Program-made: the position numbers and the translations under genes
DNA from: Sporothrix humicola
Lineage: Eukaryota; Ascomycota; Sordariomycetes; Ophiostomatales; Ophiostomataceae
NCBI GenBank assembly: GCA_021396245.1
Contig: WNYE01000036.1
Location: 310,001 to 374,000 of the forward strand
Length of the DNA stretch: 64,000 nucleotides
Reading direction: 5' to 3'
In this document: in pieces, positions 56,501 to 64,000 of the stretch
How the letters are laid out: the number at the start of each line of letters is the position of its first letter
Position numbering within the stretch: the first letter of the stretch is position 1
The notes under the pieces: model-generated
The model's input: only the letters and a program-made list of their open reading frames with translations
Databases searched by the model: none
Told to the model about the DNA's origin: nothing

Positions 56501-57371
56501 TGAACGGAAGGCGTCCCTCGAGCAACTGGCGCGTCGTGACCTCACGGCCGCCGAGATTTTGGGCCGACTGCTCAGTGGTTACGCCACGCTGCGACACTTT
56601 TACAATGTGCGCGACGACCCCTCCACCGATATCTCGCCTGTCCGGCGGCGCACAGCAGCGGCAGCAGCGCTCACGGCCGTCATTTCCAGCGCCGACGACA
56701 ACATCCGGGGCGGCCTCTACGATCCTCTGCGCGACGCTGTCGTCGCCGAAGACTTTTTGCTGGCCCTGCTTGGTGAAGCTCTCGTGTTTACCGAGGCGGC
56801 ACCCGTAACAACGTCATCCTCGCCCGGCGTCACGGCCACCTCTGCCGGCCAAGTCACCGCGCCACTCGTCGTTGCTGCCGAGACCGTCGACGTGCTTCTC
56901 AAGGCGGTCGAAGACCTGCAGACCCTCGTCGGCTCGCGCGTCTTTGCCTCCTGCGACGAGTTCTTCCAGGTTGTCCTGGCCAGTGTGCCTGGCGGTCTCA
57001 AAGGATCAACGCCCGCCGACCTTCTCAGGAAAACGACCAGCAACCTGTCGGCAGCATCGGGCGCGTCAGGCGCTTCGTCGTCTTTCTTGCTCACAGGCAG
57101 CTCCATGCTCGCCAGCCAGCTGCACCGCAGCATGTCGGGCGCGAAAGTGGGTGCACCGGGAGCCCCCAACTCTTCGGCCGTCATCCACCGCGGCTGGGAC
57201 TGGCGCAGCGGTCTGCCCGCCAACACTACGGCCGCCGATATTCTGCAGCGCGTGCGGCTGGGCCTGAGCAAAGCCCTGGCGCGCCTTTGGGTCGCCGAGG
57301 CGAACGAGATGGTCGGGCTGCCCGTCATCAACAGCAACGGCAGCTCCTCGATTCTGCTGGGACGGTCATAG
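53568..57371 (+). CDS. NUP85: Nuclear pore protein, Nup85-like
   Basis: Single exon, 1267 aa, ATG in GACAATGCC context. Residues 1-140 are Gly/Ser/Thr-rich. Residues about 140-235 are two acidic blocks of mostly Glu and Asp. From about 290 on the protein is predicted largely helical, ending in LGLSKALARLWVAEANEMVG. Segments such as FWQTVFVSLLQGRVEDAIELLRSGG, FGSWDVWNNEWTLFRIRAKG and LPVASAVVEIASLGGWLP look like the Nup85/ACE1 alpha-solenoid family, a scaffold of the Y-shaped Nup84 complex. SYAEETAEHYGDLLANESYRFGEAVWYFAIA also fits. It is longer than yeast Nup85 (744 aa), mainly because of the N-terminal extension and Ser/Thr-rich inserts. The name comes from recognition of family features, so it is less certain than most others here. 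Confidence 0.65.
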   Translation: MPNRFAVPDDEEEDDFSSPATPRGFGAGTGGGGRGNLFRFDGNATSSTTPGGLPPPSSAGSFTPAGVPSASYLGSSMMRGVTGTAKSATGTGSPALTSTSRKIFGGAGSSNSPLGRSIQGSKPTFGPGSTRQPSRLSQVMADDDEDEEEEEDEEEEEGEEEDEEEEDEEDEEDEDAEGEEDDEAYYKPRMAQKMPANRARQTTYEDEEEDEEEDEEDEEEYSEEDDEDRTGNDPWLDLAQSAVRERASLQGRSPWMPAEDDEIISENGGEVAMGGTGGVNNSDLLTFATPAINDRIRKEAEDIFRASAARSGGAGLDATRSPREIKYGSIAKSMYGQMGYAELVEAPELIRQTEVQISQLYSQGVGAEDDPARLDQALADASAQLVALWQAYVDSIPEEARGSGQNDEEQLASIGPGPNASAFENAAYVSTLALQLHHTRSAGNAETGAPPTPEPLTETLFRWMADYHNVYPEQVNDVLRFQPSPASHGMFWQTVFVSLLQGRVEDAIELLRSGGFEQVRRAGVQAYSGRALSNVERAVQETIGMLDTCPGKFGSWDVWNNEWTLFRIRAKGALDHLRRFAEGGRTGGQQGYDDDAEGEDEFSESYRGGRQSMAGMARKAESQVPWDIYENLNIVFDIALGSRERILGVSQDWCEATLGLFGWWDETKVTPTPHAANFGSASRHGQSMSMTMSMRGNLPGGGPDGASSTFEGYLDRLTRSFRATTDYGLEINTNSPLEVALACVFEDNPRGLLGLIRSWSLPVASAVVEIASLGGWLPTQSSTSALATALGGLDMEDLEVLGVDPTDPDEADGFKDNTLTQYAQALINDSELKLSEEARVGGDEEGPSSPANMDGWELAIHVLGRMNSPERAEETIGELVRTLLSRLDVDSGVTVDKIWRLLSDLGMSSYAEETAEHYGDLLANESYRFGEAVWYFAIAHRPAKVREVMNLIMAYSLVQSAAYPAESDLDDYLRRLLFERKASLEQLARRDLTAAEILGRLLSGYATLRHFYNVRDDPSTDISPVRRRTAAAAALTAVISSADDNIRGGLYDPLRDAVVAEDFLLALLGEALVFTEAAPVTTSSSPGVTATSAGQVTAPLVVAAETVDVLLKAVEDLQTLVGSRVFASCDEFFQVVLASVPGGLKGSTPADLLRKTTSNLSAASGASGASSSFLLTGSSMLASQLHRSMSGAKVGAPGAPNSSAVIHRGWDWRSGLPANTTAADILQRVRLGLSKALARLWVAEANEMVGLPVINSNGSSSILLGRS
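53985..54258 (+). repeat. GA-rich polypurine tract coding for acidic blocks
   Basis: Nearly pure GAG/GAA/GAC/GAT codons in two runs (about 53985-54120 and 54180-54258) encode Glu/Asp stretches in the Nup85-like protein. The antisense reading is Ser/Leu-rich and explains the opposite-strand frames there. Confidence 0.9.
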
Positions 57372-58379
57372 GGGAACCGTCGTCAGAGGCAGGGCGAGAT
57401 CAAAGTTAAAGAAAGAACTTTCAAGGTTCCGCGGATGCGCCGAAAGCGGCCGTCGACCGAGCTAGAAGATATCGAAGAGGCTGGGAGTGAGAAGGAGGCG
57501 AGACTGGACGAAGGTGAAGGGGTGGTTGAGGACTCACTCTTGGACGTACAACCCCCGGAGAATATCATTTTGGTCGACTTGTAATTATAGAATCTACGCT
57601 GATAGTTTTGTTCATTTTTCTTTTTCATTTGTTTGTCCTATTTCCAATTTACTATTACAAGTCGGCGAAGCCGACATCCCAAATACTCTTCTGGCCTAAT
57701 TCACAATGTGTTAAAGATGGTTCTTGTATGTCGTACTTCATATGTATTTAGTCCGCACTCTAGAGACTACATTAGGTTTTGAAATTGTCGAATGAAGGTC
57801 AATTTACTTTATTCTAAAGTAGAATTAGCTTTCTCCATGCCACGCGAGTCTGTCAACAAAGCGGCTAATGTCAATTTCAGCTGTAGTTGCAAGTTGGATT
57901 TGTTTACATGCCCCTATTCAGCTCCTTCCATTTATGTAACCCGCCCCCTTTATTAGTCATCCTATCGACTGCGTTTTCCATAATTGGCAATTCAATACGT
58001 CGTACTCCGTACTTGTTCCTCTCTCGTAGAATTTCAAGTCGAGTGCTCATTTTGTTCGTAATATTGCATGGTAATGTCAAGTTCGTGCTACTCCACTGGC
58101 GAAATCATTGTTTTACACGCGACCTTACACTTCGACCAGCATATTCAAAGTAGCACATCGTTTCTATCTTCATTTCTGGCATTGAAAGATCCATCGTATT
58201 AAATTTCTTTCTGCTCGTTACTTTTTCAAGGAAATAAATATCAAGTAAATAAGAAAAAGGCTCGCTAGGTACAGGTATATCCAGCAAACGCCTTTTCCAA
58301 CAAGAAGCGAAAACACAACCAACTATCCTAGAACACAAAGAGGCACGCGGCACATGGAGTCGAGAAGATACCATTGGGC
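57372..58379. other. Convergent intergenic region, NUP85 / siderophore transporter
   Basis: 1.0 kb between two stop codons. The first 180 bases stay coding-like in composition, then it is AT-rich. Two GTAC-type elements lie at about 57731 and 57995-58013. No gene or RNA seen. Confidence 0.6.
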
Positions 58380-60482
58380 TTACGCCTTGGTCTCCCTGGT
58401 CTCGGGGGTGCTGGGAGCGGGCTGAGCGGGCTGGGCAGCCGGGGCGACGGCGGCGTCGGCGTCGGCCTGCTGGGCAGCGAGCATACCGTTCTCCTCGAGC
58501 AAGTTCTGGTTGTCGCTGTGAGGGGTTAGCAGATGTACAAAAGAAGGAGAAACGAACGGAGCGAGGACAAAAAAGGAAACAAAAACATACTTGAGCTGCT
58601 GGTTGGGCAGAAAGTAAACAATGATGAAGCTGGGAGCGATAATGACAATGGCGGCAATGAAAAAGTACGAGGTGACCTGGTTGTAGGCGTTGGCGATGCC
58701 CGTGCGGACGGGAGTGCCCCACTCGGGAATGCCGGTGTCGATCGAGTTGATAACGTTGCTGATGAGTTCGGGGGTGGCGAGGTCGCCGAGGTACTTGCGG
58801 AGCTCGTTGGGGAAGGTGCTGGTGTAGATGGCGCCGCTGATGGCACTGCCGACACTGGAGCCAAGCATACCAATGGTGACAATGAGGGCAACGGCCTGGG
58901 CGGTCTCCTTGTGGGGCACGTTGATGGTGGCGGCAATGTAGCCACCTGTCTGGACGATACCGTCACCGAGACCCTGCAGAATCTGGACGACAATCAGCTC
59001 GCCGAGCGAGGGGTGCTGCGTCCGGATGCGGAACATGACACCGTAGCCGATGAGGCGGATAACAAGGCCGAGCAGCAGCCACCACTTGAAGGAGCGGGTC
59101 TTCCACATGACGAAACCGAAAGCAATACCGGAGAAGAAGGTGAAGACACCGTTGATGTAGCTCAGATCCGTAGCCTGGACAACGTTGAGGTTCTGCGCAA
59201 CAATGGCCCAGTTGTACAAGTAGCTGTGGCTGGCGGCGGCGGCCATGTAGTCGGTAAAGTAGAGCAGGAAAGCCAGGCCAATGGCGCGGTGACGGACGTA
59301 GCGGAGCGGGAAGATGGGGTGCGTGGCGACAAAGTGCTCGTACAGAGGGAAGCCAGCGAGCAGAGCAACACCGCCGATAACAATAAGAGCAATGACCCAC
59401 GGCGTCTTGTAGCCCTGGGCCTGGATACCAGCAAGCGACAGCGGAATCAGGATGAAAGCGAGCGAGATAATCATGATCAGCAGACCGCCGAGATCAATGT
59501 TGGAAGCCAGGTTGTAGGGCGTGATCTTGGGCTTGGCAGCAACGGCACCGGCAGCAGCGACAGTGGCAACGGCCTCGTCGTCGACAGCGGTGGAGTTGGC
59601 GTTGCCAGTAACAACCGAGGCGTCCGTGAGGGCAGCCTCGATCTTCTTGGCGCGGCGAGCAAAGATGAAAGTAACGGCAATGATGGGGATCATGGCAAAG
59701 GGGAAAATAATGCCAATGATACCGACACCCCATCTCCAGCCAACACCGCCGGGCGAGACAACGCTGTTGATAATCTCGGCGGCAACCCAGGGCAGCACCA
59801 GGTAGGGGAAGAACTGGAAGTTGACACCGAAACCACGCTGGCGGGAGGTGGTGGTATCGGCAATGATGATGGTGTTGATCGAGTTGATGCCCGTGAGGCC
59901 GACAGCGCGCAGAATGGTACCCGCAGCGAAAGCCGAGAAACCATTTCCAGCCGAGGCCAGGATGTAGCCGACAACGACAAAGAGCGTGCACACGGGGTAC
60001 ATCTCGCCACGACCAAAGATATCAGACAGCTTGGCCCAGATGGGCTTGGTCAGCGAAAAAGACAGGTTGGTCGCGACAGCCAAGGCCGACGACGACGCGA
60101 TGGCGTTGAACTCGGACAGCGCGTAGACATAATACGTCGCGAAAGTCGTGTTGTCGAGTTCGCTAGACTGTTAGTATGCTTGATAAAAATTGTATATCGC
60201 CAGGTGCACTCACTATATAACCATCGCCAAACCAATGACGCTGTAGAGCAAGATCTTGCCGTGCTTGCCCCAGATCTTCTGGATGATTTCGATACGCTGG
60301 GCACCGAGGTCGCCCAGCTGGGCTTCGGCCACAACGCCCTTCTGGATGCTCATGGCGTCCGTATCGACGCGAGCAGAGGTGATCTCGTCGGCCGTCTTGT
60401 TGTCGCCGGAGGGCGAAAGCTCAGAGATGTCCGCAGGCCGCATAGCTGCAGGCTCGGGGCGGGCTTCCGCTTCGAAAGCCAT
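58380..60482 (-). CDS. SIT1: Siderophore iron transporter, major facilitator superfamily
   Basis: Three exons on the minus strand: 60482-60214, 60162-58591 and 58515-58380, giving about 658 aa. Intron 1 is 51 nt (GTGAGT, CTAAC, CTAG) and joins GLAMVI|YELDNTTFATYY. Intron 2 is 75 nt (GTATGT, CTAAC, ACAG) near the C-terminus. Around 13-14 hydrophobic segments are visible. YELDNTT after helix 1 and the cytosolic loop KLSDIFGRGEMYPVC after helix 2 are typical of the ARN/SIT/MirB family. The central loop (RRAKKIEAALTD ... ITPYNLASNIDLGG) and QILQGLGDGIV also fit. The family imports ferric siderophore complexes by proton symport at the plasma membrane. The N-terminal 70 and C-terminal 50 residues are hydrophilic. 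No siderophore synthetase or other iron gene is adjacent, so the ligand is unknown. Confidence 0.9.
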
Positions 60483-60483
60483 A

Positions 60484-60870
60484 TTGGAGAGAGAAGAAAG
60501 GAAAATAAGGAGTGTGGGTGAGGAAGAAGGTTATGAGAAAGGGTGAAGAAGGGAAGAAGGGGAAGAAGAAAAAAAATTAAAAATAATAAAGGGGGAAACG
60601 GCGAGTTCAACGCTTGACCAGGTCAAAGAGCGTGCAGTCTGCCTTCGAGGATTGGTGATCGTCTCGATTGAAGAGAGAAAAGAAGACGAGAGCAAGGGAA
60701 AATCAAGACGATCGAGAGATGGCGAGGGTCAGCATAAGTATTATTCTGGAAAAGGAGAAGAAGGGGACCAGAATACAAGGGAAGGGCCAGAATAGGGAAA
60801 ATAGTAAGGGAACCCCAACAAGGCGAAGGATTAGCAAGAGGGGAGACCGTGAGGAGACATTGGAGGAGTG
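60484..60870 (-). promoter_or_regulatory. Pyrimidine-rich leader/promoter tract of the transporter
   Basis: GA-rich on the plus strand, CT-rich on the coding strand, starting right at the start codon with breaks around 60600-60660. Same pattern as upstream of other genes in the window. Confidence 0.4.
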
Positions 60871-60944
60871 GCAGAAGGAGGAAAAGAGGGTGGCATCGTG
60901 ATACCCGGCACCCTGGCGCAGATGCCGGCCACCGTGCGTGAGAC

Positions 60945-60961
60945 TGATAGTGTTGGATTGG
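60945..60961 (-). promoter_or_regulatory. Possible GATA and CCAAT pair upstream of siderophore transporter
   Basis: On the gene strand CCAAT (60961-60957) is followed after 6 bases by CTATCA (TGATAG on the plus strand), about 465-480 bases before the start codon. A second TGATAA lies at 61061-61066. Iron repressors of the SreA type bind ATCWGATAA-like sites, and the CCAAT-binding complex works with HapX. These matches are short and not the full consensus, so this is a weak call. Confidence 0.25.
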
Positions 60962-62681
60962 GGTTGGTTGGAGTGTGCACGAGGCAGAAGCAGAGAGAGG
61001 AAGAGAAGCGGAGACTTGCAGCTTGGGGAGGCAGAGGCTGTCTGCGGTTGGCAAAGCCCGTGATAAAACACGCTAAACACACTACACCTGTATTACTCGC
61101 TCGCCCGTATCTTCGCACTAGAGACCGTTCGGACTATACACCGAAGGCTTGTGTTCTAGGCGCCAGATAGCCTCAGCGTTAGGGTGCCCCAAAAAAGACG
61201 CGCCTTCTCTGAAGAGTATTTTGGCAGTTTTGCAGTTTTGCAATCTAGAGTCTGTTGTCTGGGTTGCGCCTGCCTTTCGCTGCGATTTACGGATTTACGT
61301 GTGGGTTGCGGTTTCCGTCTAGGCCCTGCGTCGCCCGGTGGCTCCTTCCCCAGCTCACAACGGTGCGCCCGGCCAATAGAGATCGTGCCATTAGCCAAAA
61401 AGCGATGATCTGAAGGCAAAAGGGCCCAGAAAAGACCCAAGAAAATACCCAGAACCAAAAGTGACAGGCCTGGCCCTCTGGCTCCGTAGATAACAGAACC
61501 GCGCCAGTTGTCATAAAGCGTAATAAACACAATTGACACAAAGAGACCCAAAAACAACTGGGCCTTTACGATATGGCTAGTGGCTGTGGGCCCACTTGGT
61601 GGTGCCACCCTTTCATGGCAACATGGAAGCAAGGGTTGCTCTTTCCTGGGATTGGAACTCAAACTGTCAGAGTGTTTTTGTCCTGATGCATCCTTGCTTT
61701 CGCCACAGATTGCTCAATCGTTCCTTCCGCAATAGCAAATGTTGATAGGACGTTTCGGCATGCCACGCGAGCAGCTCCAATCTGAGCCCCTAAATTGTGG
61801 AATTGGAAAAAATTGTGGAAATGTCAAGAATGAGGGGAAGCCTGGTCCATCGTGAGGCTTTGCTCTCCTTTGCTGCATGTTAGGCGAGGGTGAAGGGTTG
61901 CGTCGTCTGTCTTGACGACAAGGATCATCATTCGAAGCAATCCATTGCAATCATTGCATTTCAATATACTCATATCAGCAACAGATCAAGAAAGCGAGGT
62001 CTCACCAGTTTAAACCGAAACAAAGCGGCGCCACTATCACAAGATGGAGGATGGGGGGCGAGATGGAGGGTTGGCTATCTCAAAAAGGGCGACAAGAGGA
62101 ACAAGAGACGAGACGAAAACGACCAGAAAGGGACGATGCAAAAAGCAAAAGAAGAACGAAAGCGAGGGCTCGGATGGTTCGACAGACGGACGACGGGCGA
62201 GCGAACAGACAATTCGATAGTCGCACACGCAAAGGCGGAGATGCAACTGGTGGCCGACGCAAGAAACGAAATGGAGCAACAGAATCGACGAATAAACAAT
62301 CAGACGAATGGATGACAAGCGAGTCAACAAGCAAAACGAATGGTCGACAGCTTCTCCAAGAAAGTATCCAAGGTCCAAAAATGGGGTTAACACGCGTCGA
62401 GAGAGCGCGGAGAAAGCCTGATCGAGGGCGGAACCATGGAAAAAACAGACGGGAAAGACTGGAAAAGAGATGCCGTTACCTCAAGCAAGGCTCTGTTGCA
62501 GTGACTTGAGGTGCATTGCACCGCTTGAACGCAATTTGCCAAGGGTGATTTGGTTCAGCACTGGCACCGAGTCTGAAAGTCCGGGGATTCGGGTGGCGTC
62601 AGATTTGGAATACAGCAACTCGGAGCTGTCCCAACTGTGCTGTGCAAAAGAAAAGGCGAAGGAAACCGACAACAGGAGTCA

Positions 62682-62785
62682 TGCTGAAGGTGCTGAAGAG
62701 GAAAAGGAAAGCATGCTGAAAGTGGTGTGAAAGCTGCTGCAAGATGCTGCAAACCGCTGGAGAATGCTACGAAATGCTGCAAAAC
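62682..62785. repeat. Imperfect repeats of ATGCTG(A/C)AA
   Basis: Six or seven loosely spaced copies of an ATGCTGAA / ATGCTGCAAA element within about 100 bases of non-coding DNA, same orientation. Not linked to any gene I can identify. Confidence 0.7.
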
Positions 62786-63369
62786 AGTCTGATAGCAGGG
62801 TGTCTCGTTCCCGATAGCAAAGATAGCAAGAGGGGGCGAAGACGACCTCTTATACTTTTTTCAGGGTCAACGGCCTTCCCCAGCTATCTTGTCAAGCCCA
62901 AATCTACCTCCAATCTTTCTCTAATCTCCCTCCAACTTGCCTTTCCCATGCTTGGTTTGGGGAAGATTGCAGCAAAATTGCAGCCAGATTGAGGCACATT
63001 CCCCCCCTTTTCCTATCTCTGGAAGACAATAGACCCCGTATCTTTGGCCTGGCTGACAGCGGGAGGCGGCTGCTGATAAGCGGATGGTAGGCCAGGACCG
63101 AAAAAGGCAAGAATGCGGAGAAGAGGAGCCAAAAGAGTGGTCCCAACGAGCCGCGCCAACGAATCCCGCAGGAAGAAAAAGACGACAAGCAGAAACTAGA
63201 ACGACAAGGATAGCGACCACGCGACGGCTCAGCACGCTTGCACGCTTACAGGTGGCGGCGCCGTTGGTTGCAGACAACTACTGACACCACAAAAGTTTCG
63301 TGTGCATCTGGACCATGCTCAGACGGGACTGGTTCGCCGAGACTGGGGAAATGTGGAAAGTCAACCGGT

Positions 63370-63405
63370 GCAGAAGTACAGAAAGTACAGAAGTTCAGAA
63401 GCGCA
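63370..63405. repeat. CAGAAGTA-type short direct repeats
   Basis: Four imperfect consecutive copies of an 8-10 base CAGAA(A)GTA/TTC unit in non-coding DNA. Simple slippage repeat. Confidence 0.7.
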
Positions 63406-64000
63406 GGAGTGCAAGAGACAGATCAAAGAAAACACCAACACGCAGGCTTTGTACATCGCCACGGCTCCTTCGGGCAGGAAATGGGCTGCTTGAACCACTT
63501 GAAGCACCCCGGCAGGCCGGCAAGATGCATATCTTTTACGGAATGTTCTCACGCGAACCCTTGTCCGGCCTGGGCCTTGTCCTTGGTAGTGCTGTCTAGG
63601 CTCGAACAGGTATCGTCCTCTAGGCTAGTCTGAAATATAATTCGAGAACTCGAAAATAGCTCTATCTCCAAACGGGGGCCTCCATCCTGCATCTGGCGAC
63701 AGTTGCGCCAGTCAACACAGCCCAAGAGCCCCAGGCCTGTGCTACTGAGGCAAAAGAGTGTAACACGATGCTTGGAGTTCCTTCTCCAACGGAAATTAAT
63801 CATTTCATGTCGTGTGCATCTTGGTTGCATTGACCCGCGCGGCTTTCACCGGTTTTACGAACAAAACAACCCCAAGACCATCCCAGGACGACCAAGACAA
63901 GCTTCGTAGCTGGGTCCAGATGAGGGTCCAGACGACGTAGACGAGGCCCGCGATACCCAAAACGAGGCAAAACCTGGGGTTTTATTGGATTCATTGGAGA

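Larger units (their letters stand above)
60483..64000. other. Intergenic to right edge, no gene recognised
   Basis: 3.5 kb. The first 420 bases are the GA-rich upstream region of the transporter. Possible GATA-factor sites (TGATAG 60945-60950, TGATAA 61061-61066) and an inverted CCAAT (60957-60961) follow. Frames at 61156-61662 (starts only at TTG) and 61890-62509 (charged, composition-driven) are not convincing. Short repeats occur at 62682-62785 and 63370-63405. A gene could begin beyond the edge. Confidence 0.5.

Noticed and set aside
58533..60521. 662-codon plus-strand open frame opposite the siderophore transporter
   Set aside because: It is antisense to a clear MFS gene, runs through both of its introns, and has a biased Gly/Asp/Asn/Val/Glu composition expected from the complement of GC-rich codons.
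61156..61662. 168-codon minus-strand frame with two hydrophobic stretches
   Set aside because: It opens at TTG rather than ATG, has no family resemblance, and composition does not look coding. Kept as unlikely rather than impossible.

Overview
The window is a stretch of nuclear chromosome from a filamentous ascomycete, most likely a sordariomycete. The evidence is short spliceosomal introns (about 50-120 nt, GTRAGT-like donors, CTAAC/CTGAC branch sites), GC-rich third codon positions, pyrimidine-rich stretches upstream of start codons, and a gene set typical of that class: a long glycogenin, a VWA plus alpha-kinase protein, a cytochrome b5-acyl-CoA dehydrogenase fusion and a siderophore transporter of the major facilitator superfamily. 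The large GC-rich intergenic spaces would fit something like Ophiostomatales/Sporothrix, but that is only a guess. I see no bacterial operon, CRISPR array, virus or intact transposon. All gene models below were built by eye from open frames and splice signals.

Layout. 0.6-4.0 kb (minus): an IRC22/TRAP-alpha-like ER membrane protein, then a Mid2/WSC-like cell-surface sensor. 4.0-10.9 kb: a 6.9 kb space without a recognisable gene. 10.9-20.3 kb (plus): ERG2 sterol C-8 isomerase, cytosolic leucyl-tRNA synthetase, and a manganese-type cation diffusion facilitator. 22.9-27.7 kb: glycogenin (plus) facing a monoglyceride lipase (minus). 29.9-35.8 kb (plus): a VWA-alpha-kinase protein and a cytochrome b5-acyl-CoA dehydrogenase. 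37.8-39.1 kb (minus): a seven-zinc-knuckle Gis2/CNBP protein. 39.1-44.8 kb: a second large gene-poor space. 44.8-57.4 kb (plus): Sae2/CtIP-like repair factor, Ubp3/USP10-like deubiquitinase, Nup85-like nucleoporin. 58.4-60.5 kb (minus): siderophore iron transporter. 60.5-64 kb: no gene recognised.

The fourteen genes do not form a pathway or biosynthetic cluster. They are mainly housekeeping and metabolic genes: ER translocation, wall sensing, ergosterol, translation, metal transport, glycogen priming, lipid breakdown, mRNA binding, DNA repair, ubiquitin removal, nuclear pore and iron uptake. Neighbours are mixed in orientation, and each has its own promoter-sized upstream space.

The points most worth following are the VWA-alpha-kinase protein with an extra C-terminal four-cysteine module, the cytochrome b5-dehydrogenase fusion with its catalytic glutamate in the IVD/LCAD position, DxxxD metal sites in the CDF protein, a frame-preserving 114-nt intron in glycogenin, several protein-internal repeat arrays, and two large gene-free intervals. 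I saw no clear evidence of a wholly new multi-gene system.
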